Below, piece after piece: positions 1 through 8,167 of a stretch of DNA of 64,000 nt. Position numbers and translations under genes: made by a program. The notes below the pieces were generated by a model. That model was not told where the DNA came from. It saw nothing but the letters and a program-made list of their open reading frames with translations, and searched no databases. This DNA is from Planctomyces sp. (lineage in GTDB: Bacteria > Planctomycetota > Planctomycetia > Planctomycetales > Planctomycetaceae). The stretch lies in NCBI GenBank assembly GCA_016795105.1, contig JAEUIH010000009.1:62001-126000 (forward strand). The letters are read 5' to 3'. Every line of letters starts with the position of its first letter. Within the stretch, counting starts at the first letter, position 1.

Positions 1-1164
1 GAAGCCCAGACGATGATTCGCGAGAAGGGCTTTTACGTTACGAAGATCCGCGAGAAAGAGCGGAAGAAAAAGTCCACTCCGGCTAAAAAAGGCAAAGGCA
101 AGAAGCAGGGGAAGACGTTCACCATTGGTGGCGTGAAACCGAAGCTGCTCTGCACGTTTACTCGCCAGCTGTCAACTTTGCAGGACGCCGGATTGCCGGT
201 GCTGCGAAGTCTTCGCATTCTGGAAGGTCAGAGCAAACCCGGAGCATTGCGGAATGCTTTGATCGACGTGATTGAAGATATTGAAGGCGGTAATACGCTC
301 TCTGAGGCGATGGCCAAGCAGCCAAAGGCCTTTGACAATCTGTATGTGAACATGGTGCGAGCCGGGGAGGCTGGCGGTGCTTTGGAAGTCATTCTGCAGC
401 GTCTTGCGGAATTCAAAGAGAAGGCACAATCGCTGAAGCGAAAGATCGTCGGTGCGATGATTTATCCGGCGGCCGTCATTACGGTCGCGGTCGGTATCGT
501 GTCGTTCATCATGATTTACATCATTCCGAAGTTCAAAAAGATCTTCGAAGACTTTGATACCGACCTTCCCGCGATGACTGTCGTGCTCATTGATATGAGC
601 GACTGGATGATGAACTACTGGTACATGCTGATTGTGGGGCCGTTTGGGTTCTTCTTATTCATTAAGATTGTGAAGAAGAATAAAACAGGAGCGTACGTGG
701 TCGACTGGCTCTCGTTACGTATCCCGCTGATCGGGAAGATTTTGCATATCGGAACAATTGCGCGAGTCACTCGAACGCTTGGAACTCTGATCGCTTCGGG
801 CGTACCGATTCTTGAAGGCCTGCTGATTGCTCGTGATACGGCAGGTAACGCGGTGTTCGTGCGAGCCTTCGACAACATCTATTCGGCGATTCGCGAAGGG
901 GAAACGATTGCGGTGCCCCTGAAAGAATCTCGCATCGTGGATGACCTGGTCGTGAACATGGTGGACGTCGGTGAAGAGACCGGTGCTCTCGACGACATGC
1001 TCTACAAGGTGGCCGACGTTTACGATGAAGAAGTGGAAGTTCGAGTTGAGAGTCTGGTGAGTTTGCTTGAGCCCATCATGGTCGTTGTGCTCGGGTTGAT
1101 TGTGGGTTTCATCGTGATTGCCCTGTTCCTTCCTCTCATTAAGCTGCTGAACGACCTGTCGTAG
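1..1164 (+). CDS. gspF: Type II secretion inner-membrane platform protein GspF/PilC family (5' end outside window)
   Basis: The frame is open to base 1, and the codons before the first ATG (13) read EAQTMIREKGF. This matches the end of the small N-terminal GspF domain, so the gene begins upstream of the window. About 387 residues are present. Two T2SSF domains are visible, roughly residues 50-180 and 250-385. Each has the typical tract (FTRQLSTLQDAGLPVLRSL in the first, TLGTLIASGVPILEGL in the second) and the acidic MVRAGEAGG / MVDVGEETG motif. Hydrophobic spans lie near residues 150-172, 205-225 and 355-378. The N-terminal linker is unusually lysine-rich. GspF anchors the assembly ATPase GspE to the pseudopilus machine in the inner membrane. 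The gene is followed after 51 bases by a GspG-like pseudopilin, the classical F-G order. The PilC paralogue of a type IV pilus cannot be excluded, but the neighbours favour T2SS. Confidence 0.93.
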   Translation, partial: EAQTMIREKGFYVTKIREKERKKKSTPAKKGKGKKQGKTFTIGGVKPKLLCTFTRQLSTLQDAGLPVLRSLRILEGQSKPGALRNALIDVIEDIEGGNTLSEAMAKQPKAFDNLYVNMVRAGEAGGALEVILQRLAEFKEKAQSLKRKIVGAMIYPAAVITVAVGIVSFIMIYIIPKFKKIFEDFDTDLPAMTVVLIDMSDWMMNYWYMLIVGPFGFFLFIKIVKKNKTGAYVVDWLSLRIPLIGKILHIGTIARVTRTLGTLIASGVPILEGLLIARDTAGNAVFVRAFDNIYSAIREGETIAVPLKESRIVDDLVVNMVDVGEETGALDDMLYKVADVYDEEVEVRVESLVSLLEPIMVVVLGLIVGFIVIALFLPLIKLLNDLS

Positions 1165-1215
1165 ACGAATCGTTCGGAATCTGTTTTGTTCGCATCCAGC
1201 TGAAGGTTTCTGAAG

Positions 1216-2085
1216 ATGAAACGATATTCCGTTAAGCAACAGCAGCTCCGGTCGCGTTCGGCGTTTTCGCTTGTCGAACTGCTGGTCGTGATCATGATCA
1301 TCGCGATTCTGATCGCACTGATCGTGCCCGCCCTGAACGGTGTTCGCCGACGAGCACAGGTGGCTGAAGTGACTGCTGAAATCAACAAGATTGACGCCGC
1401 CATCACTCAGTTCAAGAGTGACTTCGGCGTTGAACCTCCAAGCAATATTGTGATTCCGGCAGTGGGCGATCCATGGGATGCTCAAAGCCGCAGCAAGGTG
1501 CGATCGATCTGGCCACAGTTCAATTTCACGACGAATGGCGGGTTTGGTAATGCAGCAGCTCTGCACATGAACGGTGCGGAATGTCTCGCTTTCTTTCTGG
1601 GTGGCGTTCCACAGGTCACAGCGACAAGTCGAACTGTCATAGGCTTCTCAAAGAACCCGGCTCTTCCCTGGACGGCGGCCGGTACAAACCGGATCGGACC
1701 ATTTCTGGAGTTTGAAGGTGCCCGACTGATCGACCTTGATGGTGATGGACTGCTGGAATACACGGACCCGATTCCGGATCAGCGAACACCAATCCTGTAC
1801 ATCGCATCGCAGGGTAAAAACTACAACCGTATGAATGACGCTGCTCAGGCAGATGACTTCGATGTTCATGGTACTCCCACCAATCCGCTCGATATGACAT
1901 CGATTTACTTCGATGCAGCGAACCGTCCGATCAACCCAAATGGTTATCAGCTGATTTCTCCGGGCTTTGATGGAACGTACGGTGCAGGTGGAGTCTATTT
2001 GAACGGAGACGAACTGACGGGAGTTCGTACTGTGGAAGCCGACAACATTACGAATTTCGCAAACGGACAGCTTAAAGCACAGTAG
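1216..2085 (+). CDS. gspG: GspG-like major pseudopilin
   Basis: This 289-residue protein has a basic leader, then a type III (prepilin) signal with FSLVELLVVIMIIAIL from residue 17, including Glu at mature position 5. The residue before the cleavage point is Ala rather than the usual Gly. The following helix (QVAEVTAEINKIDAAITQFKSDFGVEPPSN) is GspG-like. The protein is about twice the length of classical GspG (about 145). The C-terminal half contains a DLDGDGLLE motif at about residue 173, a possible calcium-binding loop; classical GspG also binds calcium. Family role: main subunit of the periplasmic pseudopilus, processed by prepilin peptidase and assembled by GspE/GspF. The stop codon overlaps the next GTG start by one base, so translation is probably coupled. 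Confidence 0.85.
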   Translation: MKRYSVKQQQLRSRSAFSLVELLVVIMIIAILIALIVPALNGVRRRAQVAEVTAEINKIDAAITQFKSDFGVEPPSNIVIPAVGDPWDAQSRSKVRSIWPQFNFTTNGGFGNAAALHMNGAECLAFFLGGVPQVTATSRTVIGFSKNPALPWTAAGTNRIGPFLEFEGARLIDLDGDGLLEYTDPIPDQRTPILYIASQGKNYNRMNDAAQADDFDVHGTPTNPLDMTSIYFDAANRPINPNGYQLISPGFDGTYGAGGVYLNGDELTGVRTVEADNITNFANGQLKAQ

Positions 2086-3416
2086 TGCAGCTTCGGCAGA
2101 TTGATTTCATGAGAGTGGTTTGGAGACAGCAGATGAGGCAGTTGCCTGAAAAATTTCGGCTGATTGAAAGGGGAAGCAACGCGGTTCCATCACGGCGTGG
2201 TTTCACGCTGCTGGAACTGTTGATTGTTGTCTCGATCATCGCGCTGCTGATGAGCCTCTCGTTTGTGGCGATGACCGGGCTGAGTGATCAGGCGGAGGAA
2301 GATGCCACCGTAACAACTGTTCAGAAGATTAACCGCCTGCTGGAACAGCGAGTGGAAGCGTTTGATCGAGCCTTCAAAGGGGCCCGCAAGCAGAACGCGA
2401 TCAATGGTACGAAGACACTCCTTGCTTCAAACAATATTTTTGGCGTTCGAGAAGAAGTTGTCGAGATTCTGGCAAAGAAGGCATCATTCCGCTTTGAGTT
2501 TCCTCAGCGAATGATTGAACGAATCGCCAGTGGTGATACGGATACATTGATCCCCGGGGTTCCTGACACTGTCTTCAGACTCGTCATGGTGCCACGCGTT
2601 CGACAGGAACTGGTCTCGGAAGGAATTCCAAATCCGACCAATGCACAAATCCTGACTCGTGCCACTGTGAAGTGGAACGGCGGTGTCGATGGGACAAAAA
2701 CGTTTCCAGGCAATTCACCGAATACGGAAAGCATTGAACTGTTGTACTTTGCTCTGATTGCATCCGGGAACTTTGGTTCTTCATCGGTTGACGGAGATCG
2801 ATTCAACGCGGATGAACTGACGGATTCTGATCAGGACGGACTGCCGGAGTTTGTTGACTTCTGGGGTAATCCACTTCGCTTTTATCGCTGGCCTACTCGA
2901 CTGATGGACACAAATCCTCCGGTTCCTTTCAGTCCGGATTTATCCGACCCGAATGACCCAACTGATGTCCTTGTCGTTGACGGCTCGATCACTGTTGGCG
3001 TACGCGAGGTGACGGCCCTTGAGCGAGATGTCGCGAACATGCTGGTGAAGGGGCTGCCTCCATCACCAAGTCTGCTTCCAAACTCCGCACTGCCGCGTGA
3101 CCTGATGCTGACAGATCCCGACGATCCTGTGGGACGGTTGTACTCGGAGTTAGAGCGGCTGAACGGTGTGAACGGTGCTCCGGACTTCTCGCTGGAGTTC
3201 AACGAAGCCAAGTACCACACCCCGGACACTTACCATTCGCCGATCGTTGTTTCGGCCGGCAAGGATGGAGTTCTGGGGCTGTTTGAGCCAAACGATACCG
3301 CGAACTTCGGTAATCTTGCTGCCTATGATTCGACAGTTTCATTTGACGAGATGCTGAATCGGATCTCCGACAATATTACGAATCGAAATCGCCGAGCCGG
3401 AGGTCGAAGACGATGA
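2085..3416 (+). CDS. Additional large pseudopilin (prepilin-type N-terminal domain)
   Basis: This 443-residue protein has a cleavage site RRG^FTLLELLIVVSIIAL with F40 as mature residue 1 and Glu at mature position 5. The GTG at 2085 overlaps the previous stop by one base and gives a long 39-residue leader. An ATG at 2109 would shorten the leader by eight residues, so the start is uncertain. After the membrane helix comes a predicted coiled or helical stretch (EEDATVTTVQKINRLLEQRV), then a long soluble domain with a DSDQDGLPEFVDFWGNPL motif at about residue 247, which resembles a DxDxDG metal loop. It sits between the G-like and H-like genes, where classical gsp operons have no gene. It is probably a minor pseudopilin or a second G-type subunit. 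No specific homologue is recognised. Confidence 0.8.
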   Translation: MQLRQIDFMRVVWRQQMRQLPEKFRLIERGSNAVPSRRGFTLLELLIVVSIIALLMSLSFVAMTGLSDQAEEDATVTTVQKINRLLEQRVEAFDRAFKGARKQNAINGTKTLLASNNIFGVREEVVEILAKKASFRFEFPQRMIERIASGDTDTLIPGVPDTVFRLVMVPRVRQELVSEGIPNPTNAQILTRATVKWNGGVDGTKTFPGNSPNTESIELLYFALIASGNFGSSSVDGDRFNADELTDSDQDGLPEFVDFWGNPLRFYRWPTRLMDTNPPVPFSPDLSDPNDPTDVLVVDGSITVGVREVTALERDVANMLVKGLPPSPSLLPNSALPRDLMLTDPDDPVGRLYSELERLNGVNGAPDFSLEFNEAKYHTPDTYHSPIVVSAGKDGVLGLFEPNDTANFGNLAAYDSTVSFDEMLNRISDNITNRNRRAGGRRR

Positions 3417-4642
3417 ACAACATCATTCGCTCGACGTTCACACGGCAACAATTCGGAACCCCGGCTCTTCGCAGCGGCTTCACGCTGGTTGAATTGATGG
3501 TGGTTCTGACAATCATGGTTGTGTTGCTGACAATTACAGCACTGACCGTCAACTTTTCCAAAGACGCAGAACGCGTCCGCGGCGGGGCACTTCAGGTGCA
3601 GTCATTTCTCGCAGGAGCTCGCGACCGGGCAATCTACGCCAAGGAACCTCGAGGCGTTCGGTTCTTTCTGGATCCAGTCAATAACCGAGCTGTGACAACG
3701 ATGGTTTACATCGATCCGGCAGAGTATTGGTCGGATGGCGTGATTCAGCTGCAGCGACTGGATGCAAACAGTGATAATGTGGCCGACGGTCCATCGGTCA
3801 CGGTTGTTGCGGGGGCTGGTACCGGTTGGTGGGAACTTAAGCGTCGAGGTCTATTGTTTGACGGATTGCGGATTCGAATTCCAAAGGGACCCAAAGGGAC
3901 CTGGTACACAATCAGCGCAAGTCCAATTGATATCACAGCAGCACCGCCAGCGACTCAATATCTGATTTTGGGTGTGCCTTATGCCGATCCTGGTGACACG
4001 CCGGAAACCAGCGTTAAGGCCTTCAGTGGCGGCGGACCCGAAGACTATGAGTTGGAATTGCCTCCCCGGATTCTTCCACAGGACCCGGTATTACTGCCGG
4101 AGAACACCGTCATCGATCTGGACGGTTCGCGACTGCCGGTTGCATGGCGACCAAACAGTACTCTCGCCGCTGGTGGCTCAGGCAACCTGCAGTATTCGCA
4201 GTTTATGGACATCATTTTTTCCCCGCGAGGCAATGTCATTGGCTCTGCGGCATCTGCGGGTGTCATCCACCTTTACGTCAATGACCTTGAAGATTCGCTG
4301 GTGTTGAAGGAAGAGTTCATTAGGTCGCTCGATCCAACTCCTGCGACAGCTCTGAACATTTTTAATGCCGGGATTCGCACAACGCCTTTTATTCCGGCCG
4401 ATGAACTTGATGTGAATAATGCCAATGTTGCATCCTGGGCGAGTTCGATCGCTGAAACTGATCAGCCTTATCTTGTTCGTGATCGACGACTCGTCAGCGT
4501 GTTCACTCAGACAGGTGCGATTTCAATCCACAAGATTGATCCTGTGGATGACTATACCGTTGGAAACACCACTGCCGGCAATCCGGACGGGCTGGCTGAC
4601 GATCCATTTCGATATGCTGAAAGCGGGGAGACTGCCAACTAA
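3413..4642 (+). CDS. GspH-like minor pseudopilin
   Basis: This 409-residue protein starts with an ATGA overlap on the preceding gene and has GGAGG about ten bases upstream. The prepilin motif SG^FTLVELMVVLTIMVVLL begins at residue 23 with the conserved Glu at mature position 5. The segment after it (GALQVQSFLAGARDRAIYAKEPRGVRFFLD) matches the GspH/FimT pattern, in which a helix leads into a strand carrying RGVRF. Classical GspH is about 170 residues, so more than half of this protein is extra sequence of unknown fold. It lies third in the pseudopilin series, in the position expected for H. Assignment as H rests on this motif and gene order. Confidence 0.8.
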   Translation: MNNIIRSTFTRQQFGTPALRSGFTLVELMVVLTIMVVLLTITALTVNFSKDAERVRGGALQVQSFLAGARDRAIYAKEPRGVRFFLDPVNNRAVTTMVYIDPAEYWSDGVIQLQRLDANSDNVADGPSVTVVAGAGTGWWELKRRGLLFDGLRIRIPKGPKGTWYTISASPIDITAAPPATQYLILGVPYADPGDTPETSVKAFSGGGPEDYELELPPRILPQDPVLLPENTVIDLDGSRLPVAWRPNSTLAAGGSGNLQYSQFMDIIFSPRGNVIGSAASAGVIHLYVNDLEDSLVLKEEFIRSLDPTPATALNIFNAGIRTTPFIPADELDVNNANVASWASSIAETDQPYLVRDRRLVSVFTQTGAISIHKIDPVDDYTVGNTTAGNPDGLADDPFRYAESGETAN

Positions 4643-6120
4643 TGCGACGCATTGCCCCCCAAATCCATCAATGCCTTCCGCAGGCAGCACAGCCCGGGAA
4701 TTCCGATTCTCGTACGGGTGTGACTCTGACTGAAGTTCTCATGTCATTGATGATCATGAGTATTGGAGTATCAGCGGTTGCAGTGTTGTTTCCGATCTCT
4801 GTGTTGCGATCTGTTCAGGCAACACAGATGACGAACGCTGCCATTCTGAAATACAATACGGAAGCTCTGATTCAGATGCGGCCGGAACTGGTGTTTGACC
4901 CGGATGGCGATGGCAACCTCGAAGAACATATCGGCCGACAGGGCGAAGATCGCTACATCGTTGACCCTGCTGGTTATTACACGATGACCGACCTTGGATT
5001 CACATATCTAGCGAATCCGGCCGATCCGGCGGATCCGGCTGCCGTACGCCAGTTTGCTGACTGGTTTGGGAGTGTAGATACAAATGCGGACGGTGTCCCG
5101 GAGACGTTTATGGGACTTCCGCGATTTGATGGTGGAATTCGATGTGCGACGAGAACTGGCGCACTTCCGTTAGGGCTTCGTCCAGACCCCAACGCGTTCC
5201 CGGATGAAGCTCGTGGTTTGCAGGCTCTTGCTGCAACGGCAACAAAACTTGGTGATGGCTGGGTTACAGTTGCAGACACATTCGCCGACGGATTCCTGAT
5301 GTCCGATTCTACAATTTTGGCGGCGCCGAGTTATGGTGCTCCCGAGTCGGTGATTGGCGTACAGATATCTTCGGATGTTGATCTGGTTGATGTACCAACA
5401 TCGGACCTGACAGTTCCAGGCATCGCGGGTTCTCGAGTAATCGCAGACCCGGAAGCTCACCGGGTTGTTGTGTTTTCGCTGGATGGCTCCTTCAGTGTTT
5501 CTTATCCATTGCTCGCAATAGACACCGCAACGAATACGGTGCGTTGGGGCGAAACGACGGAAGACCTGAACAGCAATGGATACGCTGACGTTCGCCGACT
5601 GCCTCTGCAGTTCGTTGATCCGGTGACGGATACTTACAACGTCGGTCGTGTTATCCTGCAGTCAAATCGTGAACATGACTTCAACTGGCTGCTGACTGTT
5701 CGTCGCGGACCAGATGGAGATGCTCGCGGTGTTGACGTTGTTGTTACGTTCAACAAAGCAATTTCACCGGAAGATGAGCGAGCCTATTCGGCTGACTTTC
5801 AGACCAGTGGTGCGGGAGTCGATCCGTTTGTGATCAATGTCCATCAGGATGGAGGGCTGGTTGCTCCTGGTGGGGATGTGGCAGAACCGTTCCTGAAACG
5901 CGGTGGTTATGTGCTCGATCTGGATAATGCTCGCTGGTATCGCATCCGAGAGTATTCCGATTTGACGACAGTTATTGTGAATGGTGTGTCTGCACCCGGG
6001 TATCAGATCACTCTTGAGACACCGGTTGTGGAGAACTCTGTCGGAGGCAAGGCCGTGTTCCTGCCTGGTATTGTGGACGTATATCCAATGGGGTCCCTGC
6101 GGTTACCGAAGAACTTCTAG
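4642..6120 (+). CDS. GspI/PilV-like minor pseudopilin
   Basis: This 492-residue protein's ATG overlaps the previous TAA by one base (TAATG), with GGGGAG upstream. The leader ends TG^VTLTEVLMSLMIMSIGVSAV from residue 27, with Glu at mature position 5. The TEVLMSLMIMSIG pattern is typical of GspI/PilV. The remaining 450 residues are mostly beta-rich and contain three acidic loops: DPDGDGNLE (about residue 86), DTNADGVPE and DLNSNGYAD. Classical GspI is only about 125 residues. It probably helps form the tip complex with the J- and K-like neighbours. The function of the large C-terminal part is unknown. Confidence 0.78.
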   Translation: MRRIAPQIHQCLPQAAQPGNSDSRTGVTLTEVLMSLMIMSIGVSAVAVLFPISVLRSVQATQMTNAAILKYNTEALIQMRPELVFDPDGDGNLEEHIGRQGEDRYIVDPAGYYTMTDLGFTYLANPADPADPAAVRQFADWFGSVDTNADGVPETFMGLPRFDGGIRCATRTGALPLGLRPDPNAFPDEARGLQALAATATKLGDGWVTVADTFADGFLMSDSTILAAPSYGAPESVIGVQISSDVDLVDVPTSDLTVPGIAGSRVIADPEAHRVVVFSLDGSFSVSYPLLAIDTATNTVRWGETTEDLNSNGYADVRRLPLQFVDPVTDTYNVGRVILQSNREHDFNWLLTVRRGPDGDARGVDVVVTFNKAISPEDERAYSADFQTSGAGVDPFVINVHQDGGLVAPGGDVAEPFLKRGGYVLDLDNARWYRIREYSDLTTVIVNGVSAPGYQITLETPVVENSVGGKAVFLPGIVDVYPMGSLRLPKNF

Positions 6121-6137
6121 GAGCCGGGAGACAGCAA

Positions 6138-8066
6138 ATGAGAAAACAACAAAAGCCAGGAACTCAGTCTGTCAGCTCGAATCGATCCGCGTTCACGCTT
6201 GTGGAAATGCTGGTCGCAGTCGCGTTGATTCTGTTGATGATGTCGATGTTTGCATCGATTTTTTCCATCGCCAGCAGCAGCGTCAGTAAGCAGCGCGGTA
6301 TTGCAGAGAATGACCAGCGAGCCCGCTCGTTTGCCACGATCATGCGGTCTGATTTCCAGAAACGGACGAAGCGATACCCACTTGCTTTCTACCCAGGTGA
6401 AGACCCTGCGACCTCGCCAACATCCTTTGAGAGTCGACCAGGGTACATCTACCTTTCAACCAATGATCCCTATAGCGGACTTGACGATAAGCTGCAGTTC
6501 ACGATCGACGCTGACCTTTTGACCGAGAATCGGGACGGCACTCCGTACTTTGGCCGCGCGGATCTTCTGGGTGACCGGACAACCAATACGTCAAACGCAT
6601 TGGCCGCTGCCAACCCGGGAACATTGCCGACGGCTATCAATCCGAACCAGCCTGAGGTTGATGATGGTGCTCTGATTCCGAATGGAACCGGGAGTTCAAA
6701 TATTGCAGAAGTCACGCTGTTTGTTCGCAACGGAAAACTGTATCGCCGAATCGTCTTGATCAGGAAGCCTCTGGAAGTTGCCGGCAAAGACTTTGGGCCT
6801 CAGCCAACGACCAGTTTTGGTGATAACCTGCTCGGCGGTCTGGATGGATCCGGCACATACGACGGACTGTTTGGAATTGACCGCAATCAGGACGGTTCAA
6901 TTACCAATCCAGATGACTTGCTGACCAACAACTTCTACAACCACTTTGACTATGCAGCAATCGCGTTTGTTTCCGGCGGGCAGCAGCATGCACAGTTGAT
7001 TGGGGTCGGTGCTTTGAGTAACGATCCAACGGCAAACGGCGGAGCTGCGATTTCACTTGGAATTCCTACCAACCGGTTCGGATTTACGCAGACGAATGGA
7101 CGTTCGAGGGAACACACCAGCATTGCACGGCCGTACTTCATCGGTGGATACACGCATGCAGAGACCTCGGCTCTGAACTTCAACTGGCCGCAGCAAAATG
7201 CTCGTGTTCAGGACGCTGTGGAAGACGCCGGTGCTGTGTTCGGGACAGGAAATCCGCTCGATATTGTAAATGCACCAGTGACGATCAATCCTTCGAATGG
7301 TGTCATCGCTGAATTTGATGGAGACATCGCGAACGAAGGTCGCGGCGGAAGTCGCCGATTTGAAGACCTGCTTCTGGCGAATGTCCATGAGTTCCGTGTA
7401 GAGATTTGGGACGAACGTCTGCAGCGTTTTGAAACACCCGGACACAACTCGTTCAACCCTGCAACAGGGCACGCAGGCGACTACCATGTTTCCCGAAACA
7501 TGAATCTCGACTATGGTCCATTGGCCAATCTTTCGCTTGGAAGAGTATTTGACACCTGGCATCCAGGAATTCAGGTGGATATCGACGGTAATGGCACGAT
7601 TGATGCAGACGAAAGTCATCCTCCGTACATCGCATATGACTATTATCCACCAGATCAAGACGATCTGCCCCCAGGACCAAGTCCGGTTGGGATGCCAGGA
7701 CCAGTACGAACATATTGGAATGACGGTTCACCATATACTGCTGGAGTAGACGTAGTTTTTGCTCCATGGGTCGACCAGCCAAATGGAGGTAATCCGCCAG
7801 ACGGTTTGTTTTCTTACTCGGAAATGCCGGAACCGAAGTTCCAGATTGCCTATCGATGTGTCGTAAGTGGGACTAGTGGGCCAATATCACCAATTTGGCC
7901 AAGAGCACCAGGGCGACGGATCACTGACGGATCCTGCGTCTGGGAATCCTTTGACAATCGACGGCCGCTTCAATCGATGCGAGTGACGGTTCGGTTTATG
8001 GATCAAACGACGGACACAATGCGGCAGGTTTCGCTCATCATGCCAATGACGGATAAAGAACAGTAA
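6138..8066 (+). CDS. GspJ-like minor pseudopilin with EF-hand-like loops
   Basis: This 642-residue protein has a strong GGGAGA ribosome-binding site upstream of ATG 6138. The prepilin motif SA^FTLVEMLVAVALILLMMSMF begins at residue 19 with Glu at mature position 5. The following QRGIAENDQRARSFATIMRSDFQKR fits the GspJ pattern (helix with a conserved D near an R-S-D-F). Two twelve-residue loops have EF-hand spacing: DRNQDGSITNPD at about residue 248, and DIDGNGTIDADE at about residue 481, which fits positions 1, 3, 5, 6, 8, 9 and 12. Classical GspJ is about 200 residues. It is fifth in the pseudopilin series, as expected for J. The extra mass is of unknown fold and presumably periplasmic or extracellular. 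Confidence 0.8.
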   Translation: MRKQQKPGTQSVSSNRSAFTLVEMLVAVALILLMMSMFASIFSIASSSVSKQRGIAENDQRARSFATIMRSDFQKRTKRYPLAFYPGEDPATSPTSFESRPGYIYLSTNDPYSGLDDKLQFTIDADLLTENRDGTPYFGRADLLGDRTTNTSNALAAANPGTLPTAINPNQPEVDDGALIPNGTGSSNIAEVTLFVRNGKLYRRIVLIRKPLEVAGKDFGPQPTTSFGDNLLGGLDGSGTYDGLFGIDRNQDGSITNPDDLLTNNFYNHFDYAAIAFVSGGQQHAQLIGVGALSNDPTANGGAAISLGIPTNRFGFTQTNGRSREHTSIARPYFIGGYTHAETSALNFNWPQQNARVQDAVEDAGAVFGTGNPLDIVNAPVTINPSNGVIAEFDGDIANEGRGGSRRFEDLLLANVHEFRVEIWDERLQRFETPGHNSFNPATGHAGDYHVSRNMNLDYGPLANLSLGRVFDTWHPGIQVDIDGNGTIDADESHPPYIAYDYYPPDQDDLPPGPSPVGMPGPVRTYWNDGSPYTAGVDVVFAPWVDQPNGGNPPDGLFSYSEMPEPKFQIAYRCVVSGTSGPISPIWPRAPGRRITDGSCVWESFDNRRPLQSMRVTVRFMDQTTDTMRQVSLIMPMTDKEQ

Positions 8067-8167
8067 CCGCGAAGATTCTCTGGCTCGCCCCCCTTTCCAG
8101 ACAAATGAGAGGGAGCAACGACGATCAGCACGAAGTTCGGGAACGAAGTGAATTCGGGAGAAGGCTC

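Noticed and set aside
715-1566. 283-codon minus-strand open frame opposite GspF/GspG
   Set aside because: It spans two well-supported plus-strand genes, is rich in His/Asn/Arg in a way typical of antisense frames, and has no domain.
7053-7658. 201-codon minus-strand frame within the J-like gene
   Set aside because: Antisense of a strong prepilin gene and no ribosome-binding site or family motif.
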